From positions 1 through 64,000 of the forward strand of contig NZ_JAERVO010000003.1 in assembly GCF_016798325.1 (NCBI RefSeq): 64,000 nt of DNA. Direction: 5' to 3'. The stretch's first letter is position 1. Each line of letters starts with the position of its first letter. This document shows, one piece after another, positions 8,887 through 17,233 of this stretch. The translations under genes and the position numbers were made by a program. The notes below the pieces were generated by a model, which was given only the letters and a program-made list of their open reading frames with translations, was not told the origin of the DNA and did no database searches. The stretch is from Marinobacter mangrovi. GTDB lineage: Bacteria > Pseudomonadota > Gammaproteobacteria > Pseudomonadales > Oleiphilaceae.

Positions 8887-9348
8887 TCAGCCCTCCATTG
8901 AATCCGATGCCCGGTGAATGGCCTTGCGGATTCGCACGTACGTGGCGCAGCGGCAGATGTTACCGGCCATGGCCTGATCGATGTTCTCGTCCGTCGGCTT
9001 GGGAATCTCCCGCAGCAAGGCGGTGGCCGACATCACCTGCCCGGATTGGCAAAAGCCGCACTGGGGCACATCCAGGGCGACCCAGGCGTCCTGGATCGCG
9101 CGGGCTTCCTCACCGGACACCCCTTCAATGGTGGTGACCGTACCGCCGTCGACCTGGGAAATGGGGGTGATGCAGGAACGGCGGGTCAGGCCGTTCAGGT
9201 GCACCGTGCAGGCGCCGCATTGGGCAATGCCGCAGCCAAACTTGGTGCCTGTCAGCTTGAAATGGTCCCGCAGGACCCAGAGCAACGGGGTGTCCGGCTC
9301 CACGTCGGCCGACACTTCCTTGCCATTCAGCTCGAAACTGATCGCCAT
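8887..9348 (-). CDS. 2Fe-2S subunit of the molybdenum hydroxylase (IorA-like)
   Basis: The protein has 153 residues from the ATG at 9348, which is preceded by GAGGAGAG at good spacing. A TTG at 9363 would add five residues. The N-terminal ferredoxin domain has [13 protein letters not shown] around residue 45, and the C-terminal helical domain has [10 protein letters not shown] and [11 protein letters not shown], the eight cysteines of two 2Fe-2S clusters. It relays electrons from the Mo centre to the cytochrome. It is the first gene of the operon. It has no own signal and is probably exported as a passenger of the Tat-targeted Mo subunit, which is known for the family. Confidence 0.88.
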   Translation of the reverse strand: MAISFELNGKEVSADVEPDTPLLWVLRDHFKLTGTKFGCGIAQCGACTVHLNGLTRRSCITPISQVDGGTVTTIEGVSGEEARAIQDAWVALDVPQCGFCQSGQVMSATALLREIPKPTDENIDQAMAGNICRCATYVRIRKAIHRASDSMEG

Positions 9349-9634
9349 GATCTCTCTCCTCAATCCCGGTCGATCCAGACGTTACGATCCGTCGCACAGA
9401 TCAGTTTGCCGTCGCCAGGGGAATCGTTATTGTCGTGCTACCGATGATCGGCGGGTTCTCGGAAATTGCTGCCGATCAGAACGCAGGGGTGGCTATAAAG
9501 CTAGCTTGCGTACCAGCGGGGTACAACTCTAATCCTTGGCAATTCCTGCTGCAGAAACGGGCAAGCTCCGGGGTTGCAGGCATTCCCGGCGCACGCCATT
9601 ATGCAGGCGTTTATTCACTGTCTCCGCCCGGGCC

Positions 9635-10333
9635 ATGTCCATCGCACCTGAAACCGCTCATCGCGTTGCCCTCCTGATGGGGGCCGCCACCGAAGCCATC
9701 CTCTGGGGGCCGGCCCGCGAGTGGGTGCAGGCCCGCCATGCCGGGAGCGAGCTGAAGTGCCGTGCCGGTAGCGGTCAGGCGACCTACCACAAGTTCGATC
9801 CGCACAGTCGTCGGCATACCATCACCTACGGCCGCCAGATGGTGGCCGCGAAGTTCGAGGGGATCACCAGTCAGGGCTGGCTGTCGACGCGGGAAATCCA
9901 GGGCCGGGACTACTTTGAAGGTGAGGTGTCCACCTGCAACCTGCTGGCGCACACCTGTTGCCACGAGTTCGCTCACCTGCTGCAGAACGTCAGTGGCGAA
10001 CGTCATCATGGCTCAGTGCACAACGCGGCGTTTTACCGGATTCTCGATGAAATGCACGCCAGTGGCGGCGCCGAGGCCGTGCGGGCGTTTTTGATGGAGA
10101 AGAGTCAACAGCAGGGCATTGAGCTGCCCCGGTCGATCATGACGCTGGACGACGTGCGCGACCAACTCTCGCGATTTGCCGTCGGCGATACCGTCCAGTT
10201 TGGCCAGGCGCCCCGCCAGCGCGAAGGTCGGATTATTCGGGTGAACCGGCGAACCTGCACGGTGCAGGGCACCGGGCGCTGGCGCGGGGCGCGCTACCGG
10301 GTTCCGGTTTCCATGATGCGCCACAGCCGCTGA
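9635..10333 (+). CDS. SprT-like zinc metallopeptidase-domain protein
   Basis: The protein has 232 residues from the ATG at 9635. The frame is open further up to a TTG at 9536, but that N-terminus is arginine-rich and unlike a coding start. A HEFAHLLQ zinc motif at about residue 110 is followed 14 residues later by a third His (HHGSVHNAAF), the pattern of SprT/SprT-like metallopeptidases. The C-terminal 60 residues form a small basic domain (GDTVQF, GRIIRVNRRTCTV) that resembles the zinc-ribbon/SH3-like tail but lacks a clear four-cysteine ribbon. The substrate is unknown. It ends 8 bases from the convergent nasA end. Confidence 0.7.
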   Translation: MSIAPETAHRVALLMGAATEAILWGPAREWVQARHAGSELKCRAGSGQATYHKFDPHSRRHTITYGRQMVAAKFEGITSQGWLSTREIQGRDYFEGEVSTCNLLAHTCCHEFAHLLQNVSGERHHGSVHNAAFYRILDEMHASGGAEAVRAFLMEKSQQQGIELPRSIMTLDDVRDQLSRFAVGDTVQFGQAPRQREGRIIRVNRRTCTVQGTGRWRGARYRVPVSMMRHSR

Positions 10334-10340
10334 CAGCCGG

Positions 10341-12989
10341 TTACTCCGCTTCCGCCGCGATCTGCGTGGTTTCGATCAGCTTGCGCAGCTCCGGTATACA
10401 GGACCCGCAGTTGGTACCGCACTTCAACTGTCGCCCCAGGGCCTCTGGGGAATCCGAGCCATCCCCAATGGCCGCCTCGATCTGCTTCTGCCCGATCTGG
10501 AAACAGCTGCAGATCACCGGCCCGATGTCCGGCAGATCCGCATCGCGCCCGGCCAGGATCGCCCGCCGATCGGCAGCCGTCAGGTCATTCCGTTCAAAAC
10601 AGGTCGCCAGCCACGCCAGATCCGGGAACGGGCTGTCCGCCGGTTCGGCAATCAACACCGCCAGCAGCTGCCCCTGATGGAAACGCGCGGCGCGATAGCG
10701 ACCCGCACCGGCATCGTGCATTTCCACCTGCGGCTGACCGCCCAGCCAGCGGGACGCCCAGTCGGGCCAGTCGGCGTTGTCCTCGCCGGCCAGCCACCAG
10801 CTCTCACAGCCGTCCAGCGGCACCCGCGACCAGTGATCCGCCCGCCACACGCCAGTGTGTCCGGGCCGACACAACAGACGGGCCTGCCAGCGCACCGGCG
10901 CCGCGCTCAGTTGTGCCACGCCGTGCTTGGACTCCGGCTGGCCGGATACCGGATCCACCACAGCCGCCATCAGGTCCGAGGCCAGGGCCTGGCCGGCGTA
11001 TAGCCGGTTCCAATGGATGGGAACGAACACCTCACCGGGGCGCTGCTCCGCCACCGCCTGCAGGCGACCGACAAACGCGCCCCGGGGCCCCTCCAAACGA
11101 CCCAGTTGACCCGCCTTGAGGCCAAGTCGTTCCAGATCCTCCGGGTGCACATCGATGAACGGCTCCGCCCGGTGCTGCCAAAGCCGCGCCGCGCGCCCGG
11201 TCCGGGTCATGGTGTGCCACTGATCGCGGATGCGACCGCTATTAACCACCATCGGGAAGTCGCGATCCGGCTGTTGCACAGGCTGATCCGGGGTAATGGC
11301 AACGAATTGAGCACGACCGCTTGGGGTGGCGAAGCAGCCATCGTCGAAGAGCCGGGATCGGCCTTGCGGATACCGTTGATTGACGGGCCACTGGATCGGC
11401 GCCAGCGCATCATAGCTCTCGGAATCCACATGCTTGAAGCCAGCCAGGTCGAACGGGCGTCCGTCGTTCTCAAACGCCGACAGCGCGGCATGCTCGCGAA
11501 ACACATCGACCGGCGCGGTGTAGCTGAAGGCATCGCCGTAGCCCAGCTCGCGGGCCACTTCACTGATGATCCACCAGTCCGGCCGGGCCTCGCCTGTGGG
11601 CGGCAGGAAGGCCCGCTGGCGGGAAATACGCCGTTCGGAATTGGTCACGGTGCCGTCCTTTTCGCCCCAGCCCATCGCCGGCAGCAGGATGTCGGCGTAG
11701 GCCGTGGTGTCCGTCTCGGCGACGCAGTCCGAGACGACGACGGTGGGACAACGGGCCAGCGCTTCCCGCACCCGGGCGTTGTCCGGCAGACTGACCGCCG
11801 GGTTGGTGGCCATGATCCACAGGACCTTGATCTCACCGCGATGCACTGCGTCGAACAGGTCCACGGCCTTGTATCCGGGACCATCGGCCAGGCCGGGCGA
11901 GCGCCAGAAGCGCTGCACCCGATCGCGATCCGCGTCGCTCTGGTAGTCCATGTGGGCCGCCAGCGTGTTGGCCAGGCCACCGACTTCGCGCCCGCCCATG
12001 GCGTTGGGCTGGCCGGTAATGGAGAAGGGCGAAGCGCCGGGCTTGCCGACCCGGCCGGTAGCCAGATGGCAGTTGATGATGGCGTTGCCCTTGTCGGTGC
12101 CGGAACTGGACTGATTCACACCCTGGGAGAACAGGGTGACGGTGCGGGGTGAGTCCGCAAACCAGTTAAAGAAACGGGCCACATCGTCGACCGGCAAGTC
12201 GCAGGCATCGGCAACCGCCTCGACATCCGGCGCCGAGTGACGGGCGGCGGCAAGGGCATCATCGAATCCGTCACAGTGGGCGGCGATGTAGTCCTGATCG
12301 AGCGCATCCCTGTCGGCCAGCCAGGTGAGCAGGCCATTGAACAGGGCGGCATCGCTGCCCGGACGCAGGCTCAGGTGCAGATCGGCCAGGTCGCTGGTGG
12401 CCGTCTGTCGCGGATCGACGACCACCACCCGGCGACCGTCGCGGGCCGCGGCCTGCATCCGCTGGAACAGGATGGGGTGGTTCCAGGCGGCATTACTGCC
12501 CACCAGCACCAGCAGATCGGCCATGTCCAGATCGTCATAACAGCCGGGTACCACATCGGCCCCGAACGCCCGCTTGTGGGCGGCCACGGCGGAGGACATA
12601 CAAAGACGGGAGTTGGTGTCGACGTGGGGCGTGCCGATAAACCCTTTCGCCAGCTTGTTGGCGGCGTAGTAATCCTCGGTCAGCAGCTGCCCGGACAGGT
12701 AGAACCCCACCGAACCGGGACCGTGCTGCGCCACCGCCTCGCGAATGGCCCCCGCCACCGACTGCACGGCGTGCGACCAGTCCGTGCGCCGACCGCGAAC
12801 CCGGGGGTGTAACAGACGCCCGTTGTCACCCAGGGTTTCGTGGAGACTCGATCCCTTCACGCACAGCCGCCCATAGTTGGCCGGGTGGGTCGTGTCGCCC
12901 TGTACCGGCTCGCCGGCCGTCACCGCGACACCGCAGCCCACGCCACAATAGGGACAGGTCGTGCAGGTTGCTTGCGCCTTGTCGTTCAC
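10341..12989 (-). CDS. nasA: Assimilatory nitrate reductase catalytic subunit
   Basis: The protein has 882 residues starting at a GTG. It begins with the 4Fe-4S motif CTTCPYCGVGCGV and continues as a molybdopterin oxidoreductase with bis-MGD (for example NSRLCMSSAVAAHKRAFG near 92, QGVNQSSSGTDKGNAIIN near 290). The C-terminal 55 residues add a Bfd-type 2Fe-2S domain (ICSCFQIGQ and CGTNCGSCIPEL), as in enterobacterial NasA. It reduces nitrate to nitrite in the cytoplasm, drawing electrons through a separate flavoprotein, probably the FAD reductase at 19440. It is transcribed away from nasTS, and its own sigma-54 promoter and attenuated leader lie at 12990-13184. Confidence 0.93.
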   Translation of the reverse strand: MNDKAQATCTTCPYCGVGCGVAVTAGEPVQGDTTHPANYGRLCVKGSSLHETLGDNGRLLHPRVRGRRTDWSHAVQSVAGAIREAVAQHGPGSVGFYLSGQLLTEDYYAANKLAKGFIGTPHVDTNSRLCMSSAVAAHKRAFGADVVPGCYDDLDMADLLVLVGSNAAWNHPILFQRMQAAARDGRRVVVVDPRQTATSDLADLHLSLRPGSDAALFNGLLTWLADRDALDQDYIAAHCDGFDDALAAARHSAPDVEAVADACDLPVDDVARFFNWFADSPRTVTLFSQGVNQSSSGTDKGNAIINCHLATGRVGKPGASPFSITGQPNAMGGREVGGLANTLAAHMDYQSDADRDRVQRFWRSPGLADGPGYKAVDLFDAVHRGEIKVLWIMATNPAVSLPDNARVREALARCPTVVVSDCVAETDTTAYADILLPAMGWGEKDGTVTNSERRISRQRAFLPPTGEARPDWWIISEVARELGYGDAFSYTAPVDVFREHAALSAFENDGRPFDLAGFKHVDSESYDALAPIQWPVNQRYPQGRSRLFDDGCFATPSGRAQFVAITPDQPVQQPDRDFPMVVNSGRIRDQWHTMTRTGRAARLWQHRAEPFIDVHPEDLERLGLKAGQLGRLEGPRGAFVGRLQAVAEQRPGEVFVPIHWNRLYAGQALASDLMAAVVDPVSGQPESKHGVAQLSAAPVRWQARLLCRPGHTGVWRADHWSRVPLDGCESWWLAGEDNADWPDWASRWLGGQPQVEMHDAGAGRYRAARFHQGQLLAVLIAEPADSPFPDLAWLATCFERNDLTAADRRAILAGRDADLPDIGPVICSCFQIGQKQIEAAIGDGSDSPEALGRQLKCGTNCGSCIPELRKLIETTQIAAEAE

Positions 12990-13158
12990 GGGCGTTTCTC
13001 ACTCCCGGTCAAAAATCCAAAAAAAAAGCCCGGGAGACCACACCACAGCGTTTCCACTGTCGCATCGTCTCCCGGGCGTCATTGCCAGGCTCAATCGTCG
13101 CCAGACGTCAATATAGAGAGGAAGTGGCGGACCCCAGAGGATCGTTTGCACTTCACCC
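12990..13158 (-). promoter_or_regulatory. nasA leader with ANTAR-type attenuator
   Basis: This is the 5' untranslated region of nasA, and it accounts for much of the 419-base gap 12990-13408. On the minus strand a hairpin CCTGGC-AATGAC-GCCCGG (13072-13089) has a hexaloop with A at position 1 and G at position 4. The stem has one T-C mismatch. Its 3' arm GCCCGG is also the start of the 11-bp terminator stem downstream, so the two structures exclude each other. This is the layout of NasR/NasT targets. I did not find a convincing first hexaloop (P1) upstream. Function is inferred from structure and from nasT next door. Confidence 0.6.
13019..13077 (-). terminator. Intrinsic terminator inside the nasA leader
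   Basis: On the minus strand GCCCGGGAGAC (13077-13067) pairs perfectly with GTCTCCCGGGC (13038-13028) and is followed by nine T. The 28-nt loop itself holds a small ACAGTG-GAAA-CGCTGT hairpin. The T-run ends about 30 bases before the nasA start, so it can only act as an attenuator. Confidence 0.8.
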
Positions 13159-13168
13159 GAGGGTCAGA

Positions 13169-13184
13169 AGCAATATAAGGGCCA
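13169..13184 (-). promoter_or_regulatory. Sigma-54 promoter of nasA
   Basis: The minus strand reads TGGCCCTTATATTGCT, a match to the -24/-12 consensus TGGCACG-N4-TTGCW. GG and GC are separated by exactly 10 bases. The predicted start is about 12 bases downstream, near 13158, leaving a leader of about 170 bases. Confidence 0.72.
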
Positions 13185-13408
13185 GCCCAAAAAGCCGGAG
13201 AATGCGGCTTTCAGGCCCCCGATCACACCCAAAACAGTGCAAAGCACCTGATTTTGAACCACCGCTGGGCGACTGAGACGCCCCTTCGAACCACCGAATG
13301 ACTTTCTCAACTATCAATTTATCTCGACAATTCAATCTTTTAAAAAATACAGGCAAGCAGTGGTCAGGTTTTTGCTTCGGCGATAGTCAGATTAACGAGG
13401 ACCATGCC

Positions 13409-14023
13409 ATGACTGCATTCGAACCACTCCGCATCCTGCTGATCGACAACGACGCCGACCGCTCGATGGTCGTCCGAAAAGCCCTTGAGGCGGAAGGTCA
13501 CGAGGTGATCAGCCATCGCCCGAACGCGATTGGATTGACGGCGGCCGTGGCCCGGGATGAACCCGACATGGTCATCATCGACATGGACCTGCCGGACCGG
13601 GATACGCTGGAAAACATGAGCACGCTCAATGCCCACGCGCCCCGCCCGATCGTGTTCTTCGCGCAGGAACAGAGCGACCGCAACACCATCCAGGCGGCGG
13701 TTCGCGCCGGCGTCAGCGCCTATGTCGTCGACGGCGTCCAGCCACAGCACGTGCGCGGCATCATCGACACCGCCGTCGCCCGTTTCGAAGCGTTCCAATC
13801 CCTGCGTGACGAACTGGAACAAACGCGCACCCAGCTGGAGGAGCGCAAGCTGATCGACCGGGCCAAAGGCCTGATCATGAAGCGCGAGAACTGCGACGAA
13901 GCGGAAGCCTACCGGGTCCTGCAGAAGGCGGCGATGGACCACAGTCAGCGCATCGGGCAGATCGCCCAGCGTGTGATCGAGATGTTCGGCAAGGATTCCG
14001 ACAAGTTACAGCGCGCGTCCTGA
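13409..14023 (+). CDS. nasT: ANTAR-domain antiterminator NasT
   Basis: The protein has 204 residues from the ATG at 13409, with AACGAGG a few bases upstream. The N-terminal receiver-like domain has IDNDAD and the aspartate in VIIDMDLPD. A helical linker is followed by a C-terminal ANTAR domain (about residues 145-200: RTQLEERKLIDRAKGLIMK, then EAEAYRVLQKAAMD). NasT binds nascent leader RNAs with paired hexaloop hairpins and prevents termination. In the absence of nitrate it is held by NasS. nasS follows after 15 bases. Three likely RNA targets are present in this locus, at nasA, nrtA and the FAD reductase-nirBD unit. Confidence 0.92.
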   Translation: MTAFEPLRILLIDNDADRSMVVRKALEAEGHEVISHRPNAIGLTAAVARDEPDMVIIDMDLPDRDTLENMSTLNAHAPRPIVFFAQEQSDRNTIQAAVRAGVSAYVVDGVQPQHVRGIIDTAVARFEAFQSLRDELEQTRTQLEERKLIDRAKGLIMKRENCDEAEAYRVLQKAAMDHSQRIGQIAQRVIEMFGKDSDKLQRAS

Positions 14024-14038
14024 TCAAGGAAGGATCCC

Positions 14039-15214
14039 ATGGCATCCGATCCCATCCCGTTGCGCCGGCGAAAAGGCTTCACGTTGAGACTGGGCTTCGT
14101 ACCGCTGCTCGACAGCGCCCCGCTGATCATCGCCCATGAGCTGGGCCTGTTCTTCCGCGAGGGGCTCGACGTCGAATTAGTGCGGGAAGGCTCCTGGGCG
14201 TCCCTGCGGGATAAGGTGTCGTTCGGGCTGCTCGATGGTGCCCACATGCTCGCCCCCATGCCGCTGGCCATGTCCCTGGCTACCGACCGGCCGCGCACAC
14301 CGATCACCACCGGCATGGTGCTGAGTCGGAACGGCAATGGCATTACCGTATCCACGTCCCTCTATCCGAAACTGATGGCCGCTGGCGCCGATCCCAATGA
14401 TCCGCTGGCGTCAGCCCGGGCCCTGGTGGACGTCGCCCGCCGTCGGGGTTCGCCGATCCAGTTGGCGTCGGTGGCGCCCTGGTCCAGCCATGACCTGCAG
14501 TTGCGCGACTGGGTCGCCACTGCCGGTCCCGATGCCCGTCACCATATCCAGATTGTGCCGGTGTCCCCGATCCAGATGCTGGACGCCTTCCGCGCCGGCC
14601 ATATCGAAGGCTGTTGTGTGGGCGAACCCTGGAACAGCCTGCTGGAATGGCAGGACCTGGGCGTCATCCTCCACGCTGGTCACCAGATCTGGCAAAACGC
14701 CCCCGAAAAAGTCCTGGGCATGCGCCAGGACTGGGCCGAACAGCATCCGGAGATTCACCGCAGGCTGATTCGCGTGCTGTTGAGCGCCTGCCAGTGGCTG
14801 GACGATCCCGACCATCACGCGGCCTTGCGGGACATCCTGTCCGATGAGTGTTACCTGGGAAACCAGGTCCAGGCATTGGACGGCCATCCGTTTTCACTGT
14901 TCCATCCGCGCCTGCACCAGCACTTCTTCCGGGACAGCGCCAATTTCCCGTGGCTGTCCCAGGCCCACTGGCTGGCCACGCGCCTGGCCCGCTGGGGACA
15001 GCTGGGCGAAGCCTCGGCGGCCGACATTCGCGGCATCGTCAAACCGGCCATCTTCCGGGAAGCCGCCAGTTCCGCCGGCATCGATGCCCCCACCATGGAC
15101 GCCAAGACCGAGGGCCACCACCGCCTGAGTCATATGGTTGAAGGTCGCGAGGGACCGGTGAACATCGCCGGCGACGGCCTGATCGGCGAGCAGGTGCACC
15201 ACTGGCCGGGCTGA
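14039..15214 (+). CDS. nasS: Nitrate/nitrite sensor NasS
   Basis: The protein has 391 residues and is homologous to NrtA-type nitrate-binding proteins (LGFVPLLDSAPLIIAHELG, GAHMLAPMPLA, CCVGEPWNSLLEW), but it has no signal peptide: the N-terminus MASDPIPLRRRKGFTL is basic and not hydrophobic. It is therefore a cytoplasmic sensor. NasS binds NasT and releases it when nitrate or nitrite is bound. It is co-transcribed with nasT, with AAGGA upstream of the ATG. Compare nrtA at 15845, which is the exported version of the same fold. Confidence 0.9.
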   Translation: MASDPIPLRRRKGFTLRLGFVPLLDSAPLIIAHELGLFFREGLDVELVREGSWASLRDKVSFGLLDGAHMLAPMPLAMSLATDRPRTPITTGMVLSRNGNGITVSTSLYPKLMAAGADPNDPLASARALVDVARRRGSPIQLASVAPWSSHDLQLRDWVATAGPDARHHIQIVPVSPIQMLDAFRAGHIEGCCVGEPWNSLLEWQDLGVILHAGHQIWQNAPEKVLGMRQDWAEQHPEIHRRLIRVLLSACQWLDDPDHHAALRDILSDECYLGNQVQALDGHPFSLFHPRLHQHFFRDSANFPWLSQAHWLATRLARWGQLGEASAADIRGIVKPAIFREAASSAGIDAPTMDAKTEGHHRLSHMVEGREGPVNIAGDGLIGEQVHHWPG

Positions 15215-15323
15215 CGGCCCGAGATCGATGGCACCGTCTCGGTATCTACGCTCATACACAAGTCTCTTCTCAGGGCTTGGATGCCTTTGTGTCACCCATG
15301 TTGCCGGTTTGCACAAGCCGACT

Positions 15324-15346
15324 CCCTCTCCCCTCGCGGGAGAGGG
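15324..15346. repeat. Short inverted repeat (CCCTCTCCC / GGGAGAGGG)
   Basis: Perfect 9-bp arms enclose a TCTCGC-like pentanucleotide core. The repeat belongs to the gene-free stretch 15215-15844. Repeats of this purine/pyrimidine type are scattered in many proteobacterial genomes. It could act as a terminator behind nasS, although no T-run follows. Confidence 0.6.
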
Positions 15347-15431
15347 CCGGGGAGAGGGGGAGGCGCCATGGGCGCCCGTTTGTTCCATCGGAAGCCCTGC
15401 GAGGCTGTCGCCTCGTCCCCCTCTCTCCAAA

Positions 15432-15456
15432 CCTCTCTCCCTCGAGGGGAGAGAGG
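15432..15456. repeat. Short inverted repeat (CCTCTCTCC / GGAGAGAGG)
   Basis: A second hairpin of the same style as that at 15324, with 9-bp arms around a CTCGAG core. The two lie head to tail about 90 bases apart. Confidence 0.6.
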
Positions 15457-15497
15457 CTTCTTGGGCCTCTAACTCAGGGATCTATCTCTAGGGCGGC

Positions 15498-15526
15498 GGA
15501 AGCGATGGCCTCCATGGGTTCCAGAC
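15498..15526 (+). repeat. Partial copy of the 280-bp structured repeat
   Basis: GGAAGCGATGGCCTCCATGG and the following GTTCCAGACG nearly equal the right end of the repeats at 27838-27866 and 46882-46910. The partner left arm is missing here, so this is a truncated copy. Confidence 0.65.
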
Positions 15527-15675
15527 GCTCAGAGCCAAGTCCGCATTTCCCGGCCGCCCCAAACCGCCCGCACATGGTGCACTATCTAAACAACTGACCC
15601 GAAACGGCTCCACCACCTCGCATGCCGTTAACCCGAAAATCATTCAGGCCCCTGATATAAAAGAATATTTAAAAC

Positions 15676-15691
15676 TGGCACGCCCCGTGCT
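15676..15691 (+). promoter_or_regulatory. Sigma-54 promoter of nrtABD
   Basis: TGGCACGCCCCGTGCT matches the sigma-54 consensus: the -24 element TGGCACG is perfect, and GG and GC are exactly 10 bases apart. The predicted start near 15702 lies just before the P1 hairpin of the leader. Sigma-54 implies an NtrC-type activator. I could not identify a convincing NtrC site. Confidence 0.8.
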
Positions 15692-15713
15692 TTCGATTAA
15701 GTGACGATTACGC

Positions 15714-15782
15714 GTACTGAATCGGCTCAGTACCACACAGTTTGACTACAGACGATGACGATCTGCAGGCATTGGCGCCTGC
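15714..15782 (+). promoter_or_regulatory. Dual-hexaloop ANTAR (NasT) target in the nrtA leader
   Basis: P1 is GTACTGA-ATCGGC-TCAGTAC (15714-15733) and P2 is GCAGGC-ATTGGC-GCCTGC (15765-15782). Both stems are perfect, and both hexaloops have A at position 1 and G at position 4, the signature of ANTAR-bound RNA. The 3' arm of P2 is the beginning of the terminator stem, so P1-P2 binding by NasT would block termination. This is direct sequence evidence plus the known NasR/NasT mechanism. Confidence 0.85.
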
Positions 15783-15810
15783 CCCCGGCGACGGGGGTGG
15801 GCGTTTTTTT
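15776..15810 (+). terminator. Attenuator terminator in the nrtA leader
   Basis: A 12-bp stem (15776-15787 with 15792-15803, including two G-T pairs) is closed by the tetraloop GCGA and followed by seven T. It ends 35 bases before nrtA. Confidence 0.88.
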
Positions 15811-15844
15811 ATGCCCAAAGGAAAAGATGACATAGGAGAGACGC

Positions 15845-17212
15845 ATGGCGAGCCGTATCCTGACAGCAACCTTTGCTGCCGTATTGGGGCTGACACAATC
15901 CGTGACCGCATTCGGTGACGAGATCGGTCCCCCGGAAAAACCCGACCTCAAGCTGGGCTTTATCAAACTCACCGATATGGCCCCACTGGCTGTCGCCTGG
16001 GAAAACGGCTACTTCATGGATGAAGGCCTGTTCGTGGAACTGGAAGCCCAGGCCAACTGGAAAGTCCTGCTCGACCGGGTCATCACCGGTGAACTGGACG
16101 GTGCCCACATGCTGGCCGGCCAACCGCTGGGGGCCACCATCGGCTACGGCACCCAGGCCAACATCATCACTGCCTTCAGCATGGACCTGAACGGCAACGG
16201 CATCACCGTATCCGACGGCGTCTGGGACCAGATGAAGCCGAACATTCCGACCAACGCCGACGGCAAACCCCAGCACCCGATCAGCGCCTCCGCGCTCAAG
16301 CCGGTCGTCGAGAAACAGCGCAACGCCGGCGAGCCGTTCAAGATGGGCATGGTGTTCCCGGTGTCGACCCACAACTACGAGCTGCGCTACTGGCTCGCAG
16401 CCGGCGGCCTGAACCCCGGGTATTACGCGCCGCAGAACGGCGACACCAGCGGCACCCTGCAGGCGGACGTGCAACTGTCCGTCACTCCGCCGCCGCAGAT
16501 GCCTTCCACACTGGAAGCCGGCACCATCCAGGGCTACTGCGTGGGTGAACCGTGGAACCAGCAGGCCGTGTTCAAAGGCATTGGCGTGCCGGTGATCACC
16601 GACTATGAGATCTGGCCCAACAACCCGGAGAAGGTCTTCGGCGTGACCGAGCAGTGGGCCGAGAAATACCCCAATACCCACCTGCACCTGCTGCGTGCCC
16701 TGATCCGCGCCGCCTACTGGCTGGACGAGAACGACAACGCCAACCGCGAAGCTGCGGTGAAGATGCTGGCCCGACCCAATTACGTCGGTGCGGACGAAGA
16801 AGTCATCGCCAACTCCATGACCGGCACCTTCGAATACGAAAAGGGCGACGTGCGTGAAGTGCCCGACTTCAACGTCTTCTTCCGCTACTTCGCCACCTAC
16901 CCGTACCCGTCGGATGCCATCTGGTACCTGACCCAGATGCGCCGTTGGGGCCAGATTCCGGAACAGAAGTCGGACGGCTGGTACATGGACATCGCCAAAA
17001 AAGTCTATCGCGCGGATATCTATGAGGAAGCCGCCAAGTCCCTGATCGCCGACGGCACGCTGCCGGCCAGCGCGTTTCCGGATTTCGACAAGGAGAACTT
17101 CACCCGACCGCACGAGGGTGAATTCATCGACGGTGTGGCGTTCGATCCAAAACAGCCCAACGCCTACATCGACAGCTTCCCCATCGGACTGAAAGGCAAG
17201 GAGACCCCGTAA
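15845..17212 (+). CDS. nrtA: Nitrate ABC transporter substrate-binding protein
   Basis: The protein has 455 residues with a Sec signal peptide ([20 protein letters not shown], cleavage after TAFG). It has no lipobox, so it is free in the periplasm. The NrtA/CmpA/NasF fold is shown by [43 protein letters not shown] and [13 protein letters not shown]. It delivers nitrate (possibly also nitrite) to NrtB/NrtD. GGAGAG precedes the ATG. It is the first gene of the sigma-54 unit and lies behind the ANTAR leader. Confidence 0.92.
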   Translation: MASRILTATFAAVLGLTQSVTAFGDEIGPPEKPDLKLGFIKLTDMAPLAVAWENGYFMDEGLFVELEAQANWKVLLDRVITGELDGAHMLAGQPLGATIGYGTQANIITAFSMDLNGNGITVSDGVWDQMKPNIPTNADGKPQHPISASALKPVVEKQRNAGEPFKMGMVFPVSTHNYELRYWLAAGGLNPGYYAPQNGDTSGTLQADVQLSVTPPPQMPSTLEAGTIQGYCVGEPWNQQAVFKGIGVPVITDYEIWPNNPEKVFGVTEQWAEKYPNTHLHLLRALIRAAYWLDENDNANREAAVKMLARPNYVGADEEVIANSMTGTFEYEKGDVREVPDFNVFFRYFATYPYPSDAIWYLTQMRRWGQIPEQKSDGWYMDIAKKVYRADIYEEAAKSLIADGTLPASAFPDFDKENFTRPHEGEFIDGVAFDPKQPNAYIDSFPIGLKGKETP

Positions 17213-17233
17213 CCGGGTCCCGGGAGACAAACC

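Noticed and set aside
15324-15456. Short inverted repeats as an insertion-sequence end
   Set aside because: No transposase remnant or target duplication is seen nearby.
15571-15582. GCAC-ATG-GTGC as an NtrC site for the nrtA promoter
   Set aside because: Arms fit, but the 3-base spacing does not match the known NtrC site, and no second site is near.
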